Shown: positions 16,898 to 25,675 of the stretch, in pieces
How the letters are laid out: every line of letters starts with the position of its first letter
Numbering within the stretch: the stretch's first letter is position 1
DNA from: Sulfuriferula nivalis
GTDB lineage: Bacteria; Pseudomonadota; Gammaproteobacteria; Burkholderiales; Sulfuriferulaceae
Reading direction: 5' to 3'
DNA length: 64,000 nucleotides
NCBI RefSeq assembly: GCF_009937995.1
Contig: NZ_AP021881.1
Span: forward strand, 310,001 to 374,000
Notes under the pieces: model-generated
Database searches by the model: none
The model's input: the letters and a program-made list of their open reading frames with translations, nothing else
Told to the model about the DNA's origin: nothing
Position numbers and translations under genes: made by a program

Positions 16898-18388
16898 TTA
16901 GTGACTTAGCGCTGCCCGTATTACGTCTGCAAGGATGCGTCCATTCGGTGCGATGCGTTCGGTGGCGGCGTAAGCATAACCAACTATCAGTCCTTTTTCT
17001 CTATGTTCCCCTATGCCATAGCCAGATAGCGGGTAGACGTGCAGCCCCTGTTCTGCCGCCAGTTCTGCAACACGTACATCATCGCAGTCGGGTGGCAGTT
17101 CTATCACCAGATGCAGGCCAGAACCCGCAGGCGGGAGACGCGCGCCGACGCTGGTAACGGGCGCCAATGCTTTCTGTAACAGCCGTCGCCGCTCCCCGTA
17201 AATTTGGCGCAGGCGGCGGATGTGGCTGGCAAAATGGCCTTCTTCAATGAACTCCGCAAGCGCCGCCTGGATAACGACTTGCCCGGGGCGCTGCAGTTCG
17301 TATAAGCCGCGTTTAAAGCTTTCCGCCAGATTGGGTGGTACCACCAGGTAGCCTAATTTGATGCCGGGGTACATGACCTTGGAAAAGGTACCCAGATACA
17401 GCACGCGACCACTTTGATCCATACCCTGCAGCGAAGACAGTGGCCGCCCCTCGAAACGGAACTCGCTGTCATAATCATCTTCCAGTATCCACGCGCCCTG
17501 ACTGGCAGCATAGTCTAGCAGCAGGCGGCGGCGTCCATAACTCATGACCACCCCTTTGGGATACTGGTGTGATGGTGTGGTGTAGATGAGGCGCGGTGGT
17601 CGCCGAAAATCGGCATTACCTGGTGCCATTCCTTCATCGTCTACGGGCACGGGATGCAGTTGCAGACCATTGACCTCCAATACGCGGCGTGCGCCCCAGT
17701 AACAGGGATTCTCTATCCAGACGCGGTCGCCGTGATCGGTCAGCAGCCGTGCGCACAGATCTATGGATTGCTGGGTGCCAGAAGTGATCAGTATTTGTTC
17801 CACCGTCAGGTTAACTGCCCGCGACATGCGCAGGTAATTGGCGATGGCGCGGCGCAAAGGTAAATAGCCGCCAGCATGTCCGTAATCGAGGTGGGCAGGC
17901 TGCGGATTGCGCCACTGGCGGTTAAGCAGGCGGCGCCAGAGTTGAGTGGGAAATGCTGAGAAATCGTCTTCGCCTGGTGCGAAGGGTTGTACTTCATAGC
18001 TGGGCTGGTCAACCAGACCAGCTGCCACTGTGCCTCGTACCGACAGTCCATTGGCAGTAATCGTGGTATTAGTCGCTGTGGGTAATGTATTTTTTTCAGC
18101 GTAATCCTCAGGTAGCATTTTGGCGACACGAGTGCCGCTGCCGGTCTGGGATACCACGTAACCCTCATCATGTAACTGTTCAAATGCTGCCAACAAGGTA
18201 TTTCTGGAAAACCCTAATGCATCTGCCAGGCTGCGTGTGGAGGGCAGGCGAGTGCCGGGCGTCAGATGGTGGCTGGCAATGGCACGACGTATGGTTTCGT
18301 AGACTCTGCGATGCGCAGGCATGCGTGGCGGGAATCGGCCTAGCTTGAGTTCGGTAAGTAACCAGTCCGAGATGGTCAATGATTCCAC
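16898..18388 (-). CDS. MocR/GabR-type transcriptional regulator of the putrescine locus
   Basis: A 496-residue fusion of a GntR-type winged helix (about residues 15-85, with TRSLADALGFSRNTLLAAFE) and a class I aminotransferase domain. The PLP lysine is in GTFSKVMYPGIKLGY. The start is taken as GTG at 18388 because AGGAG lies seven bases before it; an upstream ATG in frame has no such site. It is convergent with puuB and divergent from puuD. Members such as GabR sense GABA through PLP and bind repeated sites in the divergent promoter, so control of the puu genes by GABA or a related amine is likely. Confidence 0.87.
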   Translation of the reverse strand: MESLTISDWLLTELKLGRFPPRMPAHRRVYETIRRAIASHHLTPGTRLPSTRSLADALGFSRNTLLAAFEQLHDEGYVVSQTGSGTRVAKMLPEDYAEKNTLPTATNTTITANGLSVRGTVAAGLVDQPSYEVQPFAPGEDDFSAFPTQLWRRLLNRQWRNPQPAHLDYGHAGGYLPLRRAIANYLRMSRAVNLTVEQILITSGTQQSIDLCARLLTDHGDRVWIENPCYWGARRVLEVNGLQLHPVPVDDEGMAPGNADFRRPPRLIYTTPSHQYPKGVVMSYGRRRLLLDYAASQGAWILEDDYDSEFRFEGRPLSSLQGMDQSGRVLYLGTFSKVMYPGIKLGYLVVPPNLAESFKRGLYELQRPGQVVIQAALAEFIEEGHFASHIRRLRQIYGERRRLLQKALAPVTSVGARLPPAGSGLHLVIELPPDCDDVRVAELAAEQGLHVYPLSGYGIGEHREKGLIVGYAYAATERIAPNGRILADVIRAALSH

Positions 18389-18617
18389 GATGCTGCTCCT
18401 GATAGTATAAAGTGGTACCAATAAAATAATCAAAATGGCTCTTGTAAGATTGCCAATTTAAGCGAAGAATACACCTATAGCTTGGATTTGTGCAATATGT
18501 ATTTCATATAAAACAACATGTTATTTGTTTTATAGGTCGTTTCGCATTTGTATCGAATTAGGTACCAATTAGCAAATAGTGAAGCAAAGTGGTGATTATG
18601 AAGATGAGGTTGTATAA
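18389..18617. promoter_or_regulatory. Divergent control region between the MocR gene and puuD
   Basis: Contains the direct repeat GGTACCAAT at 18414-18422 and again at 18561-18569 (147 bp apart), and a perfect inverted repeat ATAAAACAA / TTGTTTTAT with an 8-base spacer at 18508-18533. MocR regulators often bind two direct repeats in their divergent promoter, so the GGTACCAAT pair is a good candidate for this regulator. The inverted repeat may be the site of another factor. Confidence 0.55.
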
Positions 18618-19379
18618 ATGATGCAGAACCGTACGCCGGTAGTTTTGCTGCCAGCAGACAGCAGGCAGCTTGGAGATCATCCATTTCATGTGGCTGGCCA
18701 TAAATATGTCAAAGCTGTTGTGCAGGCTGCGCATGCTTTGCCGTTGATAGTGCCTGCATTGGGTAGTGAAAGTGATATCGCAGCGTTATTGGAAGTGGCT
18801 GACGGTATTTTATTGCCAGGTGCAGTGTCCAATGTTCATCCCTCGCATTTTGATCAGGATGTACGTGATCCCTCATTGCCGCTGGATCCGGCACGTGATG
18901 GTCTGACCTTGCGACTGATACGTGCAGCAGTAGATGCCAGGGTTCCTGTGCTGGGTATTTGCCGTGGCTTTCAGGAAATTAATGTGGCGTTTGGTGGTAG
19001 TCTGCATCAGGCAGTGCATGAGACCGCAGGTATGGCTGATCACCGTGAACCCGACACGCCGGAACTGGAACAGCAGTATGCCCAAGTGCACACCGTACGT
19101 ACGGTCGCGGGTGGTCAGCTGGCTGCCATGACGGGTAGCAGTGAATTTATGGTCAATTCTCTGCATGGTCAGGGCATAGACCGACTAGGTGCCGGACTGG
19201 TTGCCGAAGCTTATGCACCAGACGGTTTGATTGAAGCGGTTAGTGTCGCAGGTGCGAAAACTTTTGCACTGGCGGTGCAGTGGCATCCCGAATGGGATGT
19301 ATTGAATACGCCAGCCTATCTGGCGATATTTCGTGCGTTTGGCGCAGCTTGTCAGGCACGAGTTGTAAAGCGGAACTGA
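18618..19379 (+). CDS. puuD: Gamma-glutamyl-GABA hydrolase PuuD
   Basis: Class I glutamine-amidotransferase-like hydrolase, 253 residues, releasing GABA and glutamate from gamma-glutamyl-GABA. The nucleophile cysteine is in GICRGFQEINV (about residue 114), and the His/Glu pair is in VQWHPEWD. The motif DGILLPGAVSNVHPSHF near residue 80 is typical of the peptidase C26/PuuD branch. It opens a same-strand run puuD-puuA-aminotransferase with gaps of about 28 bp. It faces the MocR gene across a 229-bp control region. Confidence 0.9.
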   Translation: MMQNRTPVVLLPADSRQLGDHPFHVAGHKYVKAVVQAAHALPLIVPALGSESDIAALLEVADGILLPGAVSNVHPSHFDQDVRDPSLPLDPARDGLTLRLIRAAVDARVPVLGICRGFQEINVAFGGSLHQAVHETAGMADHREPDTPELEQQYAQVHTVRTVAGGQLAAMTGSSEFMVNSLHGQGIDRLGAGLVAEAYAPDGLIEAVSVAGAKTFALAVQWHPEWDVLNTPAYLAIFRAFGAACQARVVKRN

Positions 19380-19407
19380 TAATAAGATAGCTACCTAGGA
19401 GAAAGAA

Positions 19408-20778
19408 ATGAGTGATCGTAAAGACTTTTCCCATACTGACATGGAACAGTGGTTAGCAGAAAATCGGGTGACTGAAATTGAATGTCTGGTGCCCGATCTG
19501 ACAGGTGTGGCGCGTGGCAAGATACTGCCGCGCGAAAAATTCACGGCTGAGCGCGCCATGCGTTTGCCCGAAGCAGTGCTGGGAGTGACTGTAACTGGCG
19601 AGTCACCTGAAAACCATGACGGTTATGACAATGTGTTTGGTTTTACTGATAAAGATATGGTGTTAATGCCAGACCCAAGCACGGTGCGACTGGTGCCATG
19701 GGCAGTGGATCCAACTGCGCAGGTCATTATGGATTGTTTTTTCCATGATGGTACGCCAGTGGATTTTGCGCCGCGCAATGTGTTACGGCGGGTGACGGAT
19801 TTGTATAAAGGCATGGGCTGGACACCTATCGTTGCACCTGAGCTGGAGTTTTATTTGCTGGCGCGTAACACTGATCCTAATCAGCCACTGGTGCCGCCTA
19901 TCGGGCGCAGCGGGCGTGCTGAAACCAGTCGGCAGTTATATAGCATCGATGCAGTGAACGAGTTCGATCCGCTGTTCGAGGATATTTACGATTACTGCGA
20001 CATCATGGGGCTGGAACTGGATACACTGATCCACGAATTTGGCGCAGGGCAGATGGAAATCAACTTCCTGCATGACGAGCCGATGGTGCTGGCCGACAAG
20101 GTATTCTTCTTTAAACGCACTTTGCGTGAAGCAGCTTTGCGCCACAACATGTATGCGACTTTCATGGCTAAACCCATGACTAATGAGCCTGGGTCGGCCA
20201 TGCACATCCATCAGAGCGTGATTGACACTAAAACGGGGCTGAATATTTTCAGTAATGCTGATGGCAGTGAGTCTCCGCTGTTCCAGCATTACATCGCCGG
20301 TTTGCAAAAATACCTGCCGTCCGCCATGGCGTTATTGGCACCCTATGTTAATTCCTATCGTCGTATTGTTCGTCATGGCGCAGCGCCTATCAATATTGAA
20401 TGGGGCTACGACAATCGTACCGTAGGGATACGCGTGCCTATTTCTGAACCAGAAGCGCGCCGTGTGGAAAATCGGGTGGTGGGCGCGGATGCTAATCCTT
20501 ATTTGGCGATGGCGGTTACGCTGGCTTGCGGGTATTTGGGCATCATGGAGAAGCTGACCCCAAGTGCAGTAACGACGGGCAGTGCTTATGATTCAACTTA
20601 TCAGTTGCCACGTGAATTATCCGAAGCCCTGCGTATGCTGGATGCCTGCAAACCTTTGCATGATGTGCTGGGTAAACGCTTTTTGGATGTCTACGTGGCA
20701 GTGAAAGAAACCGAACACGACGAATTCATGCGCGTAATCAGCCCTTGGGAACGTGAGCATCTGTTGATGCACGTTTGA
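19408..20778 (+). CDS. puuA: Gamma-glutamylputrescine synthetase PuuA
   Basis: Glutamine-synthetase-fold ligase of 456 residues that joins glutamate to putrescine using ATP. Visible are the N-terminal domain with CLVPDLTGVARGKILPR, the metal/ATP segment VAPELEFYL, the glutamate-binding segment GAGQMEINFLH, and GSAMHIHQS near the catalytic centre. Divergence from GlnA, absence of a normal adenylylation-loop context and the puu neighbourhood support PuuA. AGGAG precedes the ATG. It is followed 29 bp later by the putrescine aminotransferase, giving two alternative first steps in one operon. Confidence 0.9.
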   Translation: MSDRKDFSHTDMEQWLAENRVTEIECLVPDLTGVARGKILPREKFTAERAMRLPEAVLGVTVTGESPENHDGYDNVFGFTDKDMVLMPDPSTVRLVPWAVDPTAQVIMDCFFHDGTPVDFAPRNVLRRVTDLYKGMGWTPIVAPELEFYLLARNTDPNQPLVPPIGRSGRAETSRQLYSIDAVNEFDPLFEDIYDYCDIMGLELDTLIHEFGAGQMEINFLHDEPMVLADKVFFFKRTLREAALRHNMYATFMAKPMTNEPGSAMHIHQSVIDTKTGLNIFSNADGSESPLFQHYIAGLQKYLPSAMALLAPYVNSYRRIVRHGAAPINIEWGYDNRTVGIRVPISEPEARRVENRVVGADANPYLAMAVTLACGYLGIMEKLTPSAVTTGSAYDSTYQLPRELSEALRMLDACKPLHDVLGKRFLDVYVAVKETEHDEFMRVISPWEREHLLMHV

Positions 20779-20807
20779 TTCGTATACCGAAAAGTAAGGA
20801 GAACATT

Positions 20808-22184
20808 ATGCCACTCACCACGAGCGAAATACAGGCGCTGGATTCAGCCCACTACATGCACCCATTCACCGATCATAAGGCGTTGGCAGAAAAAGGCGCG
20901 CGCGTCATCACCCGGGGTGAAGGCGTATATATCTGGGATTCGGAAGGTAACAAGATATTGGATGGGATGTCGGGACTGTGGTGTGTCAACGTAGGCTATG
21001 GTCGCAAAGAGCTGGTTGAGGCTGCCGTAAAGCAGATGGAAGTGCTGCCGTATTACAACAGCTTTTTTCAGACCACCAACGTGCCCGCTGTGCAACTGGC
21101 CGACCGTATTATCAAATTGGCGGGTGAGCGCTACTCTCATGTGCTGTTTGGTTCGTCAGGTTCGGAATCCAATGACACCATAGTGCGTATGGTGCGGCAT
21201 TACTGGACGACCCTGGGTCAGCCTGAGCGCAGTGTGATTATTAGTCGTAAGAATGCCTATCATGGCTCGACCATGTGCGGCGCTTCGCTGGGTGGCATGT
21301 CTGGCATGCATGCGCAGGGTGGATTGCCGATACCGGGTATTGTGCATATAGAGCAGCCTTATCACTTTGGGCTGGCACCCGATCAGGACAAAGATGCATT
21401 CGGTATTGAAGCCGCTGGCTGGCTGGAACAGAAAATACTGGAGGTTGGTGCAGACAAGGTTGCTGCATTCATCGGTGAACCAGTGCAGGGTGCTGGTGGC
21501 GTGATTATCCCGCCGAAAACATACTGGCCAGAGATACAGCGTATTTGCGATAAGTACGGCATTTTGCTGATATGCGATGAAGTCATCTGTGGCTTTGGGC
21601 GTCTGGGTGCATGGTTCGGTTCGGAATTAATGGGCGCCAAACCGGATTTAATGACTTTTGCCAAGGGTGTGACTTCCGGGTATATCCCGCTGGGCGGCGT
21701 GGTGGTTGGCAAACGTGTGGCCGAAGTGTTGATAGAAAAGGGTGGGGAGTTTAATCACGGTTATACCTATTCTGGCCATCCTGTCGCCTGTGCTGTCGCG
21801 CTGGCGAACCTCGATCTTATTGAAAAAGAGGGCTTGGTTGAGCGCGTGCGTGATGAAACGGGTCCGCACTTGGCGCACTGTTTTGCAGCATTGGCTGAAC
21901 ATCCGCTAGTTGCTGGGGCAGAAACCTTTGGCATGGTCGCCGGCTTGGTGTTGATGAAAGATAAACATCAACATCTGGCATTCGATGAAGACCTGGAAGT
22001 GGGCATGATTTGCCGCAAGCATTGTTTTGCCCATGGTTTGATCATGCGTGCAGTGGGTGATCGTATGATAGTTGCGCCGCCGCTGGCAATGACTAAAGAG
22101 CAGATTGATGAAATGGTCAGACTGATACGGCTATGTCTGGATGCGACATTGCAGGAGTTGAAAGAGCGCGGATATATGGATTGA
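20808..22184 (+). CDS. spuC: Putrescine-pyruvate aminotransferase (SpuC-like)
   Basis: Class III PLP-dependent aminotransferase, 458 residues. The start ATG at 20808 has AAGGAG before it; an upstream in-frame ATG overlaps puuA and lacks a site. The N-terminal HPFTDHKALAEKGARVI is typical of the SpuC/putrescine branch. Also seen are GSSGSESNDT for phosphate binding, CDEVICGFGRLG with the PLP aspartate, and LMTFAKGVTSGYIPLG with the Schiff-base lysine. The expected reaction is putrescine plus pyruvate to 4-aminobutanal plus alanine, in parallel with PuuA/PuuB. Other polyamines such as cadaverine may also be substrates. Confidence 0.87.
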   Translation: MPLTTSEIQALDSAHYMHPFTDHKALAEKGARVITRGEGVYIWDSEGNKILDGMSGLWCVNVGYGRKELVEAAVKQMEVLPYYNSFFQTTNVPAVQLADRIIKLAGERYSHVLFGSSGSESNDTIVRMVRHYWTTLGQPERSVIISRKNAYHGSTMCGASLGGMSGMHAQGGLPIPGIVHIEQPYHFGLAPDQDKDAFGIEAAGWLEQKILEVGADKVAAFIGEPVQGAGGVIIPPKTYWPEIQRICDKYGILLICDEVICGFGRLGAWFGSELMGAKPDLMTFAKGVTSGYIPLGGVVVGKRVAEVLIEKGGEFNHGYTYSGHPVACAVALANLDLIEKEGLVERVRDETGPHLAHCFAALAEHPLVAGAETFGMVAGLVLMKDKHQHLAFDEDLEVGMICRKHCFAHGLIMRAVGDRMIVAPPLAMTKEQIDEMVRLIRLCLDATLQELKERGYMD

Positions 22185-22303
22185 ACATGATAAGATTATT
22201 TGACCGCACTGCTTGTACGGTCTCGCATAATTTTTGCATGAGTAGTGAAGTTGGTGGGTCTTTATTTAATCTTGGCTAAAAGTGACTTTAAAGGAGAGTT
22301 TGA

Positions 22304-23425
22304 ATGAAATCGTTATACAGTAAACGTTTGCTCGCAGTGTTGACATGTGTAGTGGTGGCGGCAGGATTGGTTACCACGGCTAATGCCAAAGAAGAAGAGA
22401 AAGTGCTGAATATCTACAACTGGTCTGATTATATTGCACCAGATACAATCAAAAACTTTGAAAAAGAAACTGGCATCAAAGTCCGTTATGACGTGTTTGA
22501 CAGCAATGAAATTCTGCACGCTAAACTCATCGCTAAAAAAACAGGCTACGATATTGTTGTACCTTCTTCCAACTGGGCAAAGCTGCAAATCGCAGGCGGT
22601 TTGTTCCAGAAGCTGGATAAATCCAAGCTGACCAACTACGGTAACCTCGATACCGGTCTGCTCAAACAGCTGGCGCAAGTTGATCCGGGTAACCAGTATC
22701 TGATCGACTGGATGTGGAGTTATAACACGGTAGGTATTAACGTAGATAAAGTTAAAAAAGCGCTGGGTACTACCCCAATGCCAGACAATGTCTGGGAACT
22801 CGTGTTCAATCCTAAATATGCCGACAAACTGAAAACCTGTGGTATTACTTTCCTTGATACCGCTTCCGATGTGTTTCCTGCAGCGCTGCATTATATGGGT
22901 AAGGATCCATACAGCAACAACGCCGCAGATTATAACGCAGCGTACGACATGATGAAAAAGATACGACCAGATATCAAGCGCTTCAATTCAGGTGGTCAGA
23001 TAGATGAATTGGCCAGTGGTTCTATTTGCGTCGCTTATGGTTGGGCAGGTGATTTCAATCTGGCGCGTAAGAAATCTCAAGATAATAAATCACCGCAGAA
23101 TATCGTGGCGCTGGTGCCAAAAGATGGTGGTCTGATGTTTATGGATACCATGGCAATTCCAGCAGATGCGCCTCATCCAGGTAACGCGCTTAAATTTATG
23201 AATTACGTGTTGCAGCCTAAAGTTGTGGCGGCAATTACTAATGAAGTGACTTATGCTAACCCGAATCGCGCAGCAACACCTTATGTTGATGCTGAGATAC
23301 GCAATAACAAATCCATCTTCTTGTCGGATGAGGATATTGCCAAGCTGGTTGCACCGGGTACTGTAGATAACAACACTCGTCGTGTTATGACTCGTTTGTT
23401 TACACGTTTCAAATCAGGTCTGTAA
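22304..23425 (+). CDS. potF: Putrescine ABC transporter periplasmic binding protein (PotF/SpuD)
   Basis: A 373-residue exported protein: signal peptide with cleavage near TANA (residue 28), then VLNIYNWSDYIAPDTIKNFE, the hallmark start of PotD/PotF proteins, in which the Trp/Ser/Asp residues line the polyamine site. Family members bind putrescine or spermidine in the periplasm and deliver it to PotGHI. AAAGGAGAG precedes the ATG. The stop is immediately followed by a MITE and a stem-loop, then potG. Putrescine preference is inferred from the PotF-like context and the catabolic genes around it. Confidence 0.9.
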   Translation: MKSLYSKRLLAVLTCVVVAAGLVTTANAKEEEKVLNIYNWSDYIAPDTIKNFEKETGIKVRYDVFDSNEILHAKLIAKKTGYDIVVPSSNWAKLQIAGGLFQKLDKSKLTNYGNLDTGLLKQLAQVDPGNQYLIDWMWSYNTVGINVDKVKKALGTTPMPDNVWELVFNPKYADKLKTCGITFLDTASDVFPAALHYMGKDPYSNNAADYNAAYDMMKKIRPDIKRFNSGGQIDELASGSICVAYGWAGDFNLARKKSQDNKSPQNIVALVPKDGGLMFMDTMAIPADAPHPGNALKFMNYVLQPKVVAAITNEVTYANPNRAATPYVDAEIRNNKSIFLSDEDIAKLVAPGTVDNNTRRVMTRLFTRFKSGL

Positions 23426-23428
23426 TTT

Positions 23429-23570
23429 TGAGATCATTGCACGATTACTGCGCTTGTTCATATGTCGTTGGAAATCAACTCAAAATGCTCATGTACCACT
23501 TGTACATTCCGCTTTTTCGCTGATTTCCGCCTCATCTGAACTGCGCTCGCTACATCGTGCAAAGGTCTCA
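23429..23570. mobile_element. 142-bp MITE with 17-bp inverted repeats between potF and potG
   Basis: Ends TGAGATCATTGCACGAT (23429-23445) and its inverse ATCGTGCAAAGGTCTCA (23554-23570) match with two mismatches. Nested pairs inside (GGAAATCA 23470 / TGATTTCC 23521; ATGTAC 23491 / GTACAT 23502) let the whole unit fold into one long hairpin. ATTT flanks both ends (23425-23428 and 23571-23574), a likely 4-bp target duplication. It carries no reading frame. It sits four bases after the potF stop, inside the transport operon. Confidence 0.72.
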
Positions 23571-23581
23571 ATTTGGTAAAA

Positions 23582-23610
23582 AACGCCTGCTGATATCAGC
23601 AGCGGGCGTT
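23582..23610 (+). terminator. Intercistronic stem-loop before potG
   Basis: AACGCC-TGCTGAT pairs with ATCAGCA and GGCGTT across a three-base bulge; no U-tract follows. Placed after the binding-protein gene, it may protect the potF message or lower potGHI expression, like the hairpin after nrtA. Confidence 0.45.
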
Positions 23611-23645
23611 CACTAACATTGTTGTTCACGTAATCAGGGGGATTT

Positions 23646-24761
23646 ATGGCAACAGCGCCAAAGGCCAGATTTGCACGCGAAGATTTGCTACGGGTAGAAG
23701 GGCTGACCAAAGTCTTTGACGGTACGGTCAAGGCAGTAGATAACGTTTCGCTTACGGTTGCGACGGGCGAAATATTCGCACTGTTGGGTGGCTCGGGTTG
23801 TGGTAAATCCACTTTATTACGCATGCTGGCAGGATTTGAAACCCCTACAGAAGGGAAAATATTTTTGGCGGGGCAGGACATTACGCACCTGCCTCCCTAT
23901 CAGCGGCCTATTAACATGATGTTTCAGTCTTATGCGTTATTTCCGCATTTGACAGTTTGGGACAATATAGCCTTTGGTCTGCGTCGTGACGGCATGGCTA
24001 AAGCCGACGTGGCGGAGCGTGTTGAATCTATGTTGAGCTTGGTGCAGCTGAATAAGTTTGCCAAACGCAAACCACATCAATTATCTGGCGGACAGCAACA
24101 GCGGGTGGCATTGGCGCGCAGTCTGGCAAAACGTCCAAAATTATTACTGCTGGATGAGCCATTAGGTGCACTGGATAAAAAACTGCGGGAAAAAACCCAG
24201 TTTGAGTTAGTCAATATTATCGAAGAAGTTGGTGTAACTTGCGTGCTGGTGACGCATGATCAGGAAGAAGCAATGACCATGGCTTCGCGTATCGCGGTGA
24301 TGAGCGAAGGCTATTTCCTGCAAGTAGGTTCGCCAGATGCAGTCTATGAAATACCCAATAGCCGCCAGGTGGCGGATTTTATTGGTAATGTGAATATGTT
24401 TGAAGGCATCCTCGAAGAGGATGAGCCGGATCACGTCACCGTGCGCAGTGCCGAATGTGTACATTATGTCGGGCATGGTATCAGTGGCACCACAGGCATG
24501 GCAGTGGGTGTTGCATTGCGGCCAGAAAAAATACTGCTGTCCAAGGAGCGCCCTACAGGTGAATACAACTGGTGCGAAGGTGAAGTTGTCGAGATAGCCT
24601 ATTTTGGCGCCTATACGACCTATCACCTGCAACTGGCTAGCGGCATGATCTTAAAAGCACAGGAGCTGAATAGCACGCGGGATTTAAGTTGTGGGCTGAC
24701 CTGGGGTGACCGGGCTTATGCGAGCTGGCATGATCTGGCGATGGTGGTGCTGTCACAATGA
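23646..24761 (+). CDS. potG: Putrescine ABC transporter ATP-binding protein PotG
   Basis: A 371-residue ATPase of the polyamine/CUT1 type. The ATPase domain (about 15-250) has Walker A GGSGCGKST, signature LSGGQQQR, Walker B LLLLDEPLGALD and the His switch VTHDQEEAM. The C-terminal part (about 280-370) is the TOBE domain (GVALRPEKILLSKERP), as in PotA/PotG. It overlaps potH by 4 bp (ATGA), so the ATPase and both permeases are translationally coupled. Confidence 0.92.
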   Translation: MATAPKARFAREDLLRVEGLTKVFDGTVKAVDNVSLTVATGEIFALLGGSGCGKSTLLRMLAGFETPTEGKIFLAGQDITHLPPYQRPINMMFQSYALFPHLTVWDNIAFGLRRDGMAKADVAERVESMLSLVQLNKFAKRKPHQLSGGQQQRVALARSLAKRPKLLLLDEPLGALDKKLREKTQFELVNIIEEVGVTCVLVTHDQEEAMTMASRIAVMSEGYFLQVGSPDAVYEIPNSRQVADFIGNVNMFEGILEEDEPDHVTVRSAECVHYVGHGISGTTGMAVGVALRPEKILLSKERPTGEYNWCEGEVVEIAYFGAYTTYHLQLASGMILKAQELNSTRDLSCGLTWGDRAYASWHDLAMVVLSQ

Positions 24762-25675
24762 TAACGAAACTGACTGATATGTATAGCTACCTGCGGCGTT
24801 ATATTAACGGTCGTCAGTTGGTGATAGGCGTGCCATATTTCTGGTTTGTGATGCTGGCGCTGGTGCCCTTGCTCATCATACTCAAAATCAGTCTGTCGGA
24901 AATGGAAACTACCGAGGTTTCCAGTATGTTCACGACCAGTGATGGCTGGCTCACCATTAAGCTGAATTTTTCCAATTACTTGTTTCTGGGTACTGACCCG
25001 CTTTATTTCGATACCTTTGTGTCATCGATTAAATATGCGCTGGCAACTACACTGATTTGTCTGGCGATTGCCTATCCATTTTCGTATTTCATGGCGCGTT
25101 CCCCGGCGCATTTGCAACCTATGTTGCTAATGCTCATCATGCTGCCATTCTGGACTTCGTTTTTAATCCGTATTTATGCCTGGAAAACGCTATTGGTGAA
25201 TGATGGTGTGTTCAATAATGTATTGATGGGATTAGGTATTATTCATACCCCATTCCAGATTATGAATACCTCGACTTCACTGATGATAGGCATGGTGTAT
25301 TCCTATCTGCCATTCATGATCTTGCCGCTGTATGCCAATTTATCCAAGCTGGATGTGCGTTATCTGGAGGCAGCTGCAGACTTGGGTGCCAGCCCATTTA
25401 AAACTTTCTGGCTGATTACCGTGCCGCTGTCCAAAGCTGGGATTATTGCAGGTTCGATGCTGGTGTTTATTCCAGCATTGGGCGAGTATGTGATTCCTGA
25501 GTTGTTGGGCGGTTCGGATACCTTGATGATAGGTCGCGTGTTGTGGGATGAATTCTTCAGCAACAACGACTGGGCGATGGCATCGGCCGTTGCGGTGGTG
25601 ATGATATTGCTGATTTTGCTGCCCATGGCGATCTTTAATAAATATCAGGCTGATCAAACGGAGGCTAAAGGATGA
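24758..25675 (+). CDS. potH: Putrescine ABC transporter permease PotH
   Basis: Inner-membrane permease, 305 residues, with about six hydrophobic helices. The EAA loop is YLEAAADLGASPFKTFWLITVPLS, the docking site for PotG. The N-terminal extension and the FWTSFLIRIYAW segment after the second helix are typical of the PotB/PotH branch. It overlaps potG upstream and potI downstream by 4 bp each. Confidence 0.92.
   Translation: MITKLTDMYSYLRRYINGRQLVIGVPYFWFVMLALVPLLIILKISLSEMETTEVSSMFTTSDGWLTIKLNFSNYLFLGTDPLYFDTFVSSIKYALATTLICLAIAYPFSYFMARSPAHLQPMLLMLIMLPFWTSFLIRIYAWKTLLVNDGVFNNVLMGLGIIHTPFQIMNTSTSLMIGMVYSYLPFMILPLYANLSKLDVRYLEAAADLGASPFKTFWLITVPLSKAGIIAGSMLVFIPALGEYVIPELLGGSDTLMIGRVLWDEFFSNNDWAMASAVAVVMILLILLPMAIFNKYQADQTEAKG

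Noticed and set aside
22195-22235. Terminator after the putrescine aminotransferase (GACCG/CGGTC with a later T-run)
   Set aside because: The stem is only five base pairs and the T-run is offset; too weak to call.
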